Part shown: positions 43,707 to 51,763 of the stretch, piece after piece
Layout of the letters: each line of letters opens with the position of its first letter
How positions within the stretch are numbered: position 1 is the first letter of the stretch
Assembly: GCA_964395095.1 (NCBI GenBank)
Contig: CAYMZZ010000001.1
Span: forward strand, 1-64,000
DNA from: CAYMZZ01 sp964395095
Lineage (GTDB): Bacteria > Bacteroidota > Bacteroidia > Chitinophagales > Chitinophagaceae
Direction of reading: 5' to 3'
DNA length: 64,000 nucleotides
The notes under the pieces: generated by a model
What the model was told of the DNA's origin: nothing
The model's database searches: none
Seen by the model: the letters and a program-made list of their open reading frames with translations, nothing else
Program-made: the position numbers and the translations under genes

Positions 43707-44165
43707 ATGAATACACAATTAGCAACATTTGGTGGAGGATGTTTCTGGGGAGTTGAAAATTATTTTCAAGCTATCCCCGGGGTGATAGATGCTGTGTCTG
43801 GTTATGCAGGCGGCACATCTGTAAATCCTACTTACCATGATGTATGCGGAGGAAAAACCGGGCATGCAGAAGTGGTGAATGTAGAGTTTAATGCAGAGAA
43901 AATTTCATATAGAGAACTGGTAGAGCTTTTCTTAAAAAAATATGGGACAACTGGAAATGACAATAAAATCTATCCCAAATCCCAGTACCGCTCAATTATT
44001 TTATATAGAAACGATGAACAGTATGATGCAGTGAAAGATGTTTACAGCAAAATAAAAGAACAAAAAAACAAAACAATTACAACTGAGGTTGAACCTTTAG
44101 AAACATTTTATAAAGCAGAAGAATACCATCAGGATTATTACGGTAACTGCAGAGTACAAGAATAA
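43707..44165 (+). CDS. MsrA-family reductase, GCFWG variant
   Basis: The active site is GGGCFWGVENYF, so the Cys, Phe and Trp are kept and the second Cys of the usual GCFWC is Gly. The body has YAGGTSVNPTYHDVCGGKTGHAEVV and the YHQDYYGN end, with a last Cys in GNCRVQE that could resolve the disulfide. At 152 residues it is near the short end of the family. It is a close sequence partner of the altered protein just upstream, probably by tandem duplication. Confidence 0.85.
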   Translation: MNTQLATFGGGCFWGVENYFQAIPGVIDAVSGYAGGTSVNPTYHDVCGGKTGHAEVVNVEFNAEKISYRELVELFLKKYGTTGNDNKIYPKSQYRSIILYRNDEQYDAVKDVYSKIKEQKNKTITTEVEPLETFYKAEEYHQDYYGNCRVQE

Positions 44166-44177
44166 AAATTTAAAACA

Positions 44178-44720
44178 ATGAAAAATATTGAAATGGCTAC
44201 ATTTGGCGGCGGGTGTTTTTGGTGCGTTGAAGCTGTTTTACAGCGTTTGGAAGGCGTAGAGAAAGTAGTTTCTGGCTATTCCGGCGGCAGTATGCCTAAT
44301 CCCGATTATCGCTCAGTATGCAATGGCAATACTGGCCATGCAGAAGTAGTACAGGTAAGTTTTGATAAGGACGTAATCAGTTACGAAGACCTGGTTATAG
44401 TTTTTATGAGCAGCCACGACCCCACATCCTTAAACAAACAAGGTGCTGATGCAGGTACACAATACCGTTCGGTTATTTATTACCACAACGATGAGCAAAA
44501 GCAAATTGCGGAAGCTGTAATAGACGGGTTTCAAACTCATCTTAATAAGAAAGTAGTAACGGAACTTAGCCCGTTAGATACTTTTTATGCGGCGGAAATG
44601 TATCACCAGGATTATTATAACCGAAACCCTTATACCGGGTATTGTTATGCGGTTATTAACCCTAAAGTAGCCAAATTAAAAAAGATGTTTCCGGAAAAAT
44701 TAAAAGAACATGCACATTAA
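44178..44720 (+). CDS. msrA: peptide-methionine (S)-S-oxide reductase MsrA
   Basis: This is a canonical full-length MsrA. It has GGGCFWCVEAVLQRLEGVEK (active site about residues 11-14), YSGGSMPNPDYRSVCNGNTGHAEV, QGADAGTQYRSVIYY and YHQDYYNRNPYTGYC. It reduces the S epimer of methionine sulfoxide, cycling with thioredoxin. No signal peptide. The gene overlaps the next coding start by 11 bp, so it is coupled to the thioredoxin-like lipoprotein gene that follows. Confidence 0.95.
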   Translation: MKNIEMATFGGGCFWCVEAVLQRLEGVEKVVSGYSGGSMPNPDYRSVCNGNTGHAEVVQVSFDKDVISYEDLVIVFMSSHDPTSLNKQGADAGTQYRSVIYYHNDEQKQIAEAVIDGFQTHLNKKVVTELSPLDTFYAAEMYHQDYYNRNPYTGYCYAVINPKVAKLKKMFPEKLKEHAH

Positions 44721-45312
44721 GCATAAAAAAATCTTTGCTGTGTTGCTTGCTCTTAGCTTTTTTGTTACTGAAGCATGTACACAAAAACAAAAAAAAATAA
44801 AAGGAGATACAATGACATCTACAAAAAATACTTACGGAATTGGTGGCGCCAAAGCGCCTGAATGGAATGTACCATTATGGGTAAATGGAGAAGGTGAAAA
44901 AATTAACCCCATAAAACTTTCAGATTATGACGGAAAGTTTAAAGTGGTGTATTGCTTTCAAAGCTGGTGCCCCGGCTGCCATAGCGTTGGTCTGCCATCG
45001 CTGCAACAAATGGTAAAAGCGCTTGAAGGAAATGACAAAATTGTATTCCTTGCTGTGCAAACTGTGTTTGAAGGCAAGGAGGCTAACACTTTTGAAAAAA
45101 TGCTGGAAGTGCAGAAGAAATACAATCTGCATATCCCGTTCGGCCAGGATAATGGCGATGCAAGTACCCGTAACATTTCCAACATCATGTATAACTACCG
45201 TACAGGCGGTACGCCATGGTTCATTTTTATTGATGAGGAAAACAATGTGGTGTTTAATGATTTTCATTTAAACACTGAAAAGGCAATTGAGTATTTACAA
45301 ACTATTAAATAA
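44710..45312 (+). CDS. exported TlpA-like thioredoxin-fold protein
   Basis: An N-terminal hydrophobic signal runs into VTEACTQKQ, whose Cys may be lipidated though the lipobox is not ideal. The thioredoxin domain has FQSWCPGCHSVGLP (CxxC about residue 80) and RTGGTPWFIFIDEE with the cis-Pro. It is a good candidate electron donor in the periplasm for the exported MsrB-MsrA fusion encoded next. The start overlaps the preceding msrA stop. A later ATG exists after the signal but would lose export. Confidence 0.8.
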   Translation: MHIKHKKIFAVLLALSFFVTEACTQKQKKIKGDTMTSTKNTYGIGGAKAPEWNVPLWVNGEGEKINPIKLSDYDGKFKVVYCFQSWCPGCHSVGLPSLQQMVKALEGNDKIVFLAVQTVFEGKEANTFEKMLEVQKKYNLHIPFGQDNGDASTRNISNIMYNYRTGGTPWFIFIDEENNVVFNDFHLNTEKAIEYLQTIK

Positions 45313-45319
45313 ATTAATT

Positions 45320-46399
45320 GTGAAAAGAATAATATTGAAAAACCAGGTAGTTGCCGTTGTGCTGCTTGCCAGCACATTGGCCTCCTGTGGTCAAAACAAT
45401 GCACAGCAACAAAGTAAGGCAGAAGAAGTAAAAAATATTTTCAGCTTTGCTAAAACAGATTCAGAATGGAAGAAGCAACTTTCGCCAGAGCAATATTATG
45501 TATTGAGGCAAAAAGGCACCGAGAGGCCATTTACGGGTAAGCTCCTTTTAAATAAAGAAAAGGGAGTGTATAAATGTGCCGCTTGTGGTAATGAACTTTT
45601 TACAGACGATATGAAGTTTAATAGCGAGTGTGGCTGGCCCAGTTTTGACAAAGAAATTGCCGGAGGTAAAATAATAAAGAAAGATGACAACAGCCTGGGT
45701 ATGCATCGTACAGAGATAATGTGTGCAAAATGCGGCGGTCATTTGGGGCATTTGTTTGATGATGGCCCTACTGCCACGGGTCAGCGATACTGTGTTAATT
45801 CCCTCTCTCTTGAATTTGCACCGGTAAATAAAGCTGCCGGAACAGCAGCAGAAAAAGTGTCAAACATTGATACTGTCACCTTAGGAGGCGGTTGTTTTTG
45901 GTGTACAGAAGCTGTTTATGAAGAATTGAAAGGTGTTATTTCCGTTGAAAGCGGGTATAGCGGTGGCAAGGTTTCTAACCCATCCTATCATGATGTAAGC
46001 AGTGGAGAAACTGGCCATGCTGAAGTGGCTCAAATTGTTTATGACAATACAAAAGTATCATTAGAAGAAATACTGAAAGTTTTTTTTGCAACGCATAACC
46101 CTACTACTTTAAACAGGCAGGGAGCTGATGCAGGTACGCAATACAGAAGTGTTATTTTTTACCGTACACCAGAACAAAAAAAGGCGGCTGATGATATAGT
46201 ATCTGCCCTGAACAAAGAAGTGTATGATGGCAAAATAGTTACAGTCGTAGAACCATTTGTTGCTTTCTATAAGGCCGAAGACTATCACCAGGACTATTAT
46301 GCAAATAACAAAAACCAGGCTTATTGCCAGATGGTGATACAACCCAAGCTGGAAAAATTTGAAAAAGTGTTTAAAGATAAACTGAAAAAACACCAGTAA
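45320..46399 (+). CDS. exported MsrB-MsrA fusion lipoprotein
   Basis: From GTG at 45320 the product begins with a clear lipoprotein signal (VVAVVLLASTLASCGQ). The MsrB domain comes first (about 35-165, CAACG and CAKCG zinc pairs, RYCVNS), then MsrA (about 185-350, GGGCFWCTEAVYEEL, YHQDYYANNKNQAYC). Both methionine-sulfoxide epimers can therefore be repaired outside the cytoplasm by one protein. The B-then-A order is the reverse of neisserial PilB-type fusions. A TTG at 45287 in frame lies inside the previous gene and would spoil the signal. Confidence 0.92.
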   Translation: MKRIILKNQVVAVVLLASTLASCGQNNAQQQSKAEEVKNIFSFAKTDSEWKKQLSPEQYYVLRQKGTERPFTGKLLLNKEKGVYKCAACGNELFTDDMKFNSECGWPSFDKEIAGGKIIKKDDNSLGMHRTEIMCAKCGGHLGHLFDDGPTATGQRYCVNSLSLEFAPVNKAAGTAAEKVSNIDTVTLGGGCFWCTEAVYEELKGVISVESGYSGGKVSNPSYHDVSSGETGHAEVAQIVYDNTKVSLEEILKVFFATHNPTTLNRQGADAGTQYRSVIFYRTPEQKKAADDIVSALNKEVYDGKIVTVVEPFVAFYKAEDYHQDYYANNKNQAYCQMVIQPKLEKFEKVFKDKLKKHQ

Positions 46400-46439
46400 G
46401 GGCTTTAATAAAAAACTTAAAAAAGAAAGGAATAAATAA

Positions 46440-47312
46440 ATGAAAAAGATAAATGAAGCTGAAGCAAAAGCAATGATTAGTTTGCTTGATGACCCAAGTG
46501 AAGCTATATATGAACAAGTGAAAGATAATTTGAAAAAAGCAGGTGCCGAAATTATGCCCCTGCTGCAAACAGCATACGATGAAAGTAACAATGACCTGCA
46601 GAAACATCGCCTTAAGGCTCTTATCAATAGCGTAAGGTTAAGAAAACTCAAAAAGGAAATAGATGGCTGGAAAAACTTGAAATCAGATGACCTGCTTGAG
46701 GGTATTTTAATAATAGCCAGGTATGCTTACCCAGGCCTGGATGTTGATGCTGTAAAACATTTTATCAGCAAGATGGAAAAAGAGGTGGCAGAAATGATAA
46801 AAAACAAATCCGGCGCCGAAGCAGTGGAAGCTATGAATGAAGTGATTTTGCATAAGTATGGCTTTTCGGGAAATACAGAAGACTATTCCGGGGTGCAAAA
46901 CTCTTATATCAATAAGGTGATTGAAAATAAAATGGGCAACCCTATTATGTTGTGTGTTTTATATTTATTAGTGGCAAGGCGCCTCAATATTCCTTTAATA
47001 GGCATTAACTCGCCAAGGCATTTTGTGCTGGCGTTTATTAATGATAAGGAAGATGTTGCTGATATTACCGGCAACGAAATGGATAAAATTGGCTTTTTTG
47101 TTGACCCCTTTCACCAGGGTACCACCTATAGTGAAGCTGATTTTATAAAAATGCTGAAATCTGTGGAGTTCTATGACATTTATAAGAAAGCATTGCCTGC
47201 TTCAAACATCACCATAATAAAACGGGTATTAAATAATGTCATCTACGCAATTCACCAGGAAGGAAAAGAAAACAGGGCAAAAAACCTGTTGAGGATTGCA
47301 GAATCATTGTAA
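46440..47312 (+). CDS. SirB1-family transglutaminase-like protein
   Basis: The C-terminal half has NPIMLCVLYLLVARRLNIPLIGINSPRHFVLAFIND-like residues (about 160-200) and FVDPFHQGTTYS, the SirB1/Transglut_core2 pattern. The N-terminal half is helical, possibly HEAT-like. The biochemical role of SirB1 proteins is not established. It follows the Msr fusion by 40 bp and precedes the acetyltransferase and SelO genes. Confidence 0.75.
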   Translation: MKKINEAEAKAMISLLDDPSEAIYEQVKDNLKKAGAEIMPLLQTAYDESNNDLQKHRLKALINSVRLRKLKKEIDGWKNLKSDDLLEGILIIARYAYPGLDVDAVKHFISKMEKEVAEMIKNKSGAEAVEAMNEVILHKYGFSGNTEDYSGVQNSYINKVIENKMGNPIMLCVLYLLVARRLNIPLIGINSPRHFVLAFINDKEDVADITGNEMDKIGFFVDPFHQGTTYSEADFIKMLKSVEFYDIYKKALPASNITIIKRVLNNVIYAIHQEGKENRAKNLLRIAESL

Positions 47313-47407
47313 CTATTTCAAGTAATGTTAATAGAGAAGCAGGTTAAAATAAATGCAAATTGCTGTTTAAAATATTGTATAATGAATTTTAGAAAAGGAG
47401 AAATAAA

Positions 47408-47698
47408 ATGTTCCGCATTAATGAAAAAGAAAAAAAGTTTGAATGGACACAGGATGGTGTAACATCCTTTGTAAGTTATTACATTAAAAACAACAAATAT
47501 GTACTCTGGCATAGTGAGGTGCCGATGAGTGAAAGAGGGAAGGGAATCGGCAGGAACTTAGTTACAAACACATTTAAATACCTGCAGGATAATAACCTGA
47601 AAGCAGGAATTTCGTGCAGCTATATTAATATGGTTGCAATGAGAAACCCTGAGTACAGGTCAATATTTATTCAGGAGGAAGAAAAAAATGAAGCTTAA
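47408..47698 (+). CDS. small GNAT-type N-acetyltransferase (YjdJ-like)
   Basis: The 96-residue protein has the compact acetyl-CoA fold: LWHSEVPMSERGKGIGRNLV is the pyrophosphate-binding loop, and ISCSYINMVAMRNPEYRSIF gives the C-terminal strand and helix. Members are single-domain acetyltransferases of unknown target. Its last codons overlap the SelO start by 11 bp, linking both products. A purine-rich AGAAAAGGAG stretch just upstream gives a visible ribosome site. Confidence 0.8.
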   Translation: MFRINEKEKKFEWTQDGVTSFVSYYIKNNKYVLWHSEVPMSERGKGIGRNLVTNTFKYLQDNNLKAGISCSYINMVAMRNPEYRSIFIQEEEKNEA

Positions 47699-49238
47699 TA
47701 TAAACGACACTTTCAGCAAGCAATTACCTGCCGACACAAATACAGATAATAAAGTACGGCAGGTAAATGATGCATGCTTTTCTTACGTAAAGCCTACAGC
47801 CTCATCCAGCCCTTCATTAATTCATGTGTCTGACGAAATGCTGGAAGAAGCTGGCATCACCAGGGAGAATGCGGCTTCTGAAGAATTTGTAAAAGTTTTT
47901 TCAGGCAATTCCATCTACCCAAATACACAGCCTTATGCTATGCGTTATGGCGGGCACCAGTTTGGTTCATGGGCAGGACAGTTGGGCGATGGCCGTGCAA
48001 TTAATCTTTTTGAAGTTAACAATAACAACCAGCAATGGGCATTTCAAATAAAGGGCGCAGGCAAAACTCCCTATTCCCGTTCAGCTGATGGATTAGCAGT
48101 ATTAAGGTCTTCTATCAGGGAGTACTTATGTAGCGAAGCCATGCACCATTTAGGGGTACCTACTACAAGGGCTCTCTCAATAATACTCTCAGGCGATGAA
48201 GTGTTAAGAGATGTTTTGTATAACGGAAATGCGGCTTACGAAAAAGGGGCAATAGTATGCAGGGTGGCTCCCAGCTTCATCCGTTTTGGAAATTTTCAAA
48301 TATTAGCCGCACATAAAGAGTTAGAAAACCTGAAAAAATTAACGGATTATACCATAACGCAGTTCTTACCTCACTTGGGCTCACCAGGTAAAAAGACGTA
48401 CCTGAAATTTCTAAAGGAAGTAGCAGAAAGAACAATGGATATGGTTTTAGATTGGGAGAGAGTAGGCTTTGTACATGGTGTGATGAATACAGATAATATG
48501 TCCGTGCTTGGTCTTACAATTGACTATGGTCCGTACGGTTGGTTGGAAGATTATGACCCCAACTGGACACCAAATACAACTGATGCTGGCCGTGGCCGTT
48601 ACCGGTTTGGTAACCAGGGGCAAATAGCTTTATGGAATTTATACCAGTTTGCAAATGCTTTGGTGCCCCTGATAAATGATGTAGATGCAATGGAACAATT
48701 ACTGTTAGCAGCCGAGGTGCGATATGAAGAAATGAGATTGAGTATGAAGCTGGCAAAACTTGGGTTAAGCGCTGGTATTGAAAAGGCAGAAAGCTTTATT
48801 CAGGAATTGGAAAGGCTGTTACATAAGAGTGAAATGGATATGACGTTGTTTTTCAGAAACCTTTCCTCTTACGATGGAATAGTTTCAGATGCATATATCA
48901 AATCCCTGGCAGTAATGAGCTACGCAGATGATTTTTCCAGGTTTGAAAAGGATTGGAAAAAATGGTTTACCATGTACTCCTTATATATTTCCAAAGAAGA
49001 TAACAGTAACAGAAAAGAGATGATGAACAGTGTAAATCCGAAGTATGTATTGAGAAACTATATGGCACAGTTAGCAATTGATGCGGCTGACAACGGAGAC
49101 TACAGTGTGGTGGATGAATTATTTCAATTACTGAAAAAGCCTTATGATGAGCAGCCCGAAAATGAAAAATGGTTTGCTAAAAGACCAGATTGGGCGAAAC
49201 ATAAAGTTGGTTGCTCTCAGTTAAGTTGCAGCTCGTAA
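47688..49238 (+). CDS. selO: protein adenylyltransferase SelO (YdiU family)
   Basis: SelO is a pseudokinase-fold enzyme that transfers AMP to Ser, Thr or Tyr of target proteins and affects redox homeostasis in bacteria and mitochondria. Visible blocks are MRYGGHQFGSWAGQLGDGRA, IKGAGKTPYSRSADGLAVLR, FVHGVMNTDNMSVLG and IDYGPYGWLEDYDP, including the Asn and Asp that hold metal. The C-terminus ends GCSQLSCSS, matching the conserved redox-active tail where animals carry selenocysteine. At 516 residues it is full length. It fits the theme of the island. Confidence 0.93.
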   Translation: MKLNINDTFSKQLPADTNTDNKVRQVNDACFSYVKPTASSSPSLIHVSDEMLEEAGITRENAASEEFVKVFSGNSIYPNTQPYAMRYGGHQFGSWAGQLGDGRAINLFEVNNNNQQWAFQIKGAGKTPYSRSADGLAVLRSSIREYLCSEAMHHLGVPTTRALSIILSGDEVLRDVLYNGNAAYEKGAIVCRVAPSFIRFGNFQILAAHKELENLKKLTDYTITQFLPHLGSPGKKTYLKFLKEVAERTMDMVLDWERVGFVHGVMNTDNMSVLGLTIDYGPYGWLEDYDPNWTPNTTDAGRGRYRFGNQGQIALWNLYQFANALVPLINDVDAMEQLLLAAEVRYEEMRLSMKLAKLGLSAGIEKAESFIQELERLLHKSEMDMTLFFRNLSSYDGIVSDAYIKSLAVMSYADDFSRFEKDWKKWFTMYSLYISKEDNSNRKEMMNSVNPKYVLRNYMAQLAIDAADNGDYSVVDELFQLLKKPYDEQPENEKWFAKRPDWAKHKVGCSQLSCSS

Positions 49239-49306
49239 TTTTCTTTTACTGGTACAAGTATTATTAGGCTGATTCATATATCTTTAAACAATAAAAACAA
49301 AAAATC

Positions 49307-49681
49307 ATGACACACGAAGAAATCAAGACTGCTGCAAACGGGCTTATCAGTATGGCCCACAATGGAAAAATACTGGAAGCTATTGACAAATATTCCGATG
49401 ACAACATTGTAACTCAGGAAGGGGTAACCGGAAAGCCAAGTGAAGGTGGCAAAAAAAAGTTACTGGAAAACTATAAAATTTTTCTGGATAACATGACCGA
49501 GGTAAACACCTACAAAGGTAAACTTGTGTCTGTTGGCGAAAATGTGTCGGCCATAGAGTGGGAATTAGATTTTAAAAATAACCTGCCCGGTTGGGAAGTA
49601 ATAAAGCTTACCGAAATAGCCGTACAGGAATGGAAAGATGGAAAGATTACAAGGGAAACTTTTTTCTATAACCCACAATAA
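49307..49681 (+). CDS. SnoaL/NTF2-like fold protein, 124 aa
   Basis: The sequence shows an alpha+beta cone pattern, starting with a helix (EEIKTAANGLISMAHNGKIL), then KYSDDNIVTQEG and a run of long strands ending ITRETFFYNPQ. This is typical of SnoaL-like ketosteroid-isomerase folds of unknown substrate. It is followed by dps 15 bp later. A near-consensus box TATCTTTA lies about 20 bp upstream, so a promoter may serve this gene and the following stress genes. Confidence 0.65.
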   Translation: MTHEEIKTAANGLISMAHNGKILEAIDKYSDDNIVTQEGVTGKPSEGGKKKLLENYKIFLDNMTEVNTYKGKLVSVGENVSAIEWELDFKNNLPGWEVIKLTEIAVQEWKDGKITRETFFYNPQ

Positions 49682-49695
49682 TTTTAAATATCGCT

Positions 49696-50163
49696 ATGAA
49701 TAAAATTGGATTAGACACAAAAAAAGCAGACGAAATAGCAGGCAGGCTAAATATTCTTTTAGCAAACTACCAGTTACTGTACACAAATACAAGAGGCTTT
49801 CACTGGAATGTAAAGGGAAAAGATTTTTTTGAACTTCATTTAAAGTTTGAAGAAATATATAACGACCTGCAGGTTAAAATAGATGAAGTTGCGGAACGTA
49901 TTTTGACGCTTGGCAATGCCCCAAAGAACAGTTTTTCAGATTATCTGAAAATTGCTTCTATCAAGGAGGTGAGCAACGAAGCTAACGGGGCCGCAGGCTT
50001 ACAATATATACTGGATGGCTTTATTATTATTTTGAAAATAGAAAGAGAACTGCTGCAGCTAAGCGGAGAAATTAATGACGAAGGCACCAATGCTTTAATG
50101 AGCGGATACATTACCGAACATGAAAAAAGTGTTTGGATGTTCAATTCCTATTTAAATAAATAA
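49696..50163 (+). CDS. dps: Dps-family DNA-protecting ferritin-like protein
   Basis: Dps forms a 12-mer that oxidises iron with hydrogen peroxide and stores it, limiting Fenton damage to DNA. The 155-residue protein has the ferroxidase blocks NTRGFHWNVKGKDFFELH and FEEIYNDLQVKIDEVAERI (His, His, Asp, Glu) and the four-helix pattern. It lacks a long basic tail. Neighbours YtxJ and a ZIP-type transporter within 500 bp link metal and thiol stress functions. Confidence 0.9.
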   Translation: MNKIGLDTKKADEIAGRLNILLANYQLLYTNTRGFHWNVKGKDFFELHLKFEEIYNDLQVKIDEVAERILTLGNAPKNSFSDYLKIASIKEVSNEANGAAGLQYILDGFIIILKIERELLQLSGEINDEGTNALMSGYITEHEKSVWMFNSYLNK

Positions 50164-50170
50164 TTGTAGT

Positions 50171-50506
50171 ATGAAAGAATGGAAAGAAATAACATCTGAA
50201 AAAGATGTACAGGAGATTATTGCCGCCTCGGAAACCAGGCCGCAGGTAATTTTTAAGCATAGTGTTAGTTGCGGCATCAGTGCTTTTGCAAAAGAAAAAC
50301 TGGAAGATGGCAGCCACCAGATAGTGGCCAAAGCAGATTTTAATTATCTGAACCTGTTACGGTACAGGAGCATTTCTAATTTAATTGCTTCTGCACTAAA
50401 AGTAACACACCAATCGCCCCAGGTAATTGTATTAAAAAATAAAGAAGTGGTTTACCACAGCTCTCATCATTCAATTGATGCGGATAAAATTGCAGAGAAA
50501 TTGTAA
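50171..50506 (+). CDS. ytxJ: bacillithiol-system redox protein YtxJ-like
   Basis: This thioredoxin-fold protein of 111 residues has a monothiol site in FKHSVSCGIS, the position of TCPIS in bacillithiol-linked bacilliredoxin-like proteins of the YtxJ group. The ending QSPQVIVLKNKEVVYHSSH carries the cis-Pro. It points to bacillithiol as the low-molecular-weight thiol of this organism, as known for Bacteroidota. It follows dps by 8 bp and is likely co-transcribed. Confidence 0.85.
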   Translation: MKEWKEITSEKDVQEIIAASETRPQVIFKHSVSCGISAFAKEKLEDGSHQIVAKADFNYLNLLRYRSISNLIASALKVTHQSPQVIVLKNKEVVYHSSHHSIDADKIAEKL

Positions 50507-50576
50507 CTTCCCGGGAATATCTTTTTATATTTTTTATTGGGCAGTTAACATTTGCCTTGGAATAAACATTAATATC

Positions 50577-51317
50577 ATGTCATTATCTGAAGTTGCCTTT
50601 TGGGGGTTCATCTCTGTTACCGGAATAATAATAGGGTCAGTAATCGGTATAAAACTAAACCTTCAGCACTCTGTTATTTCAAAAATTGTTGCCGTAGCTT
50701 CAGGTTTACTGGTGGCTACAGCAACAGTTGAGTTATTTCATAATGCAATCAAAAATATTAACCTGTACTATGGGTTAGTTGCTTTATTTACCGGTGCATT
50801 TGCATTTAGTTATGTAAATTCAATTATTGCTAACCTTGGCGCTAAAAACAGGAAACGATGTGGTGTATGTGTGGAACAACCAACAGAACAGGCGCAGCCG
50901 GGCAGTGGTCTTGCAATAATGGTAGGCACTGCTATGGATGCTATTCCCGAAGCGCTGGTGCTTGGCCTTTCCTTATGGTCTCAGGGAGTTGATTATGCCT
51001 TACTGCTTGCTATTGCATTGGGCAATTTGCCCGAAGCCATTTCAAGCTCTTCTGGCATGAAGGAAGCCGGCCGTAGTGAAAAATGGATTTATACAGTTTG
51101 GGGTTTAGTGTCAGTAGGTACTATTGTATTAACTGTTTTAGGATTTTTACTGGCCGAGCAATTATCGCACGAATTTATTGCAGTTTTAGAATTATTTGGT
51201 GCAGGAGCTTTAATTGCAATGGTTGCAGAAACGCTTATTCCTGAAGCAACACATGGTACTCCAAAATTCGCAGGAGTTCTTATTGCACTTGGTTTTATTA
51301 TTTTGCTGTTATTTTAA
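50577..51317 (+). CDS. ZIP-family metal transporter-like membrane protein
   Basis: The 246-residue protein has about eight hydrophobic helices. The paired motifs GTAMDAIPEALVLGLSL and ALGNLPEAISSSSG replace the family's H-N-x-P-E-G and x-N-x-P-E-G metal sites. The Pro-Glu is kept while the first His is Asp, so metal choice may differ. A cytoplasmic loop has CGVC. I take ATG at 50577; the frame open upstream to 50475 overlaps ytxJ. It would move zinc, iron or manganese, which suits the stress setting. Confidence 0.75.
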   Translation: MSLSEVAFWGFISVTGIIIGSVIGIKLNLQHSVISKIVAVASGLLVATATVELFHNAIKNINLYYGLVALFTGAFAFSYVNSIIANLGAKNRKRCGVCVEQPTEQAQPGSGLAIMVGTAMDAIPEALVLGLSLWSQGVDYALLLAIALGNLPEAISSSSGMKEAGRSEKWIYTVWGLVSVGTIVLTVLGFLLAEQLSHEFIAVLELFGAGALIAMVAETLIPEATHGTPKFAGVLIALGFIILLLF

Positions 51318-51382
51318 ATGGTGTAGTTGGTATTGAATATTGCAGGTTATCCACTTCATTCTAAACCTAAATACTTGCTAAA

Positions 51383-51715
51383 TTGAAAATTATCGCAACT
51401 GCCAAAATTGATGGGCCTGAAGCTAAAGGCACCGCAGAATTAATTCGCAATAATAATAGCTTACTGTTAAGGTTTGCAAAAGGCTTCTGGGTGGAAACCG
51501 GCGCACCCGATGTAACGGTTGCCCTTAGCCCAAACCCATTAGGGAAGATTGATATTAAGAATACTGATATTGGAAGATATGAGTATTCTAAAGCTGTAAA
51601 CGAGTTTACTGTGCCTCTTACTCTTGACCTTGCAAAAAATAATATTGTAGTAGTTTATTGTAAACAATACCAGGCCTATTTTGGGCATGGGGTGTTGTCT
51701 TTCACCGGAGATTAA
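51383..51715 (+). CDS. DM13-domain protein (TTG start)
   Basis: The 110 residues match the DM13 pattern: GTAELIRNNNSLLLRFAKGF, a TGAPDVTVALS block, IGRYEYSKAVNEFTVPLTLD and a closing NIVVVYCKQYQAYFGHGVLSF with the single conserved Cys. DM13 domains are thought to take part in electron transfer through this Cys. No signal peptide follows the TTG start chosen, so the protein seems cytoplasmic unless the start lies elsewhere. Confidence 0.75.
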   Translation: MKIIATAKIDGPEAKGTAELIRNNNSLLLRFAKGFWVETGAPDVTVALSPNPLGKIDIKNTDIGRYEYSKAVNEFTVPLTLDLAKNNIVVVYCKQYQAYFGHGVLSFTGD

Positions 51716-51763
51716 GCAGCTATTTATAGCATCCGTATAATCATTCAATGGCAAACAACTATT

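Noticed and set aside
45287..45319. TTG at 45287 as the start of the MsrB-MsrA fusion
   Set aside because: It is inside the previous gene and adds 11 residues before the lipoprotein signal; GTG at 45320 gives a standard signal peptide.
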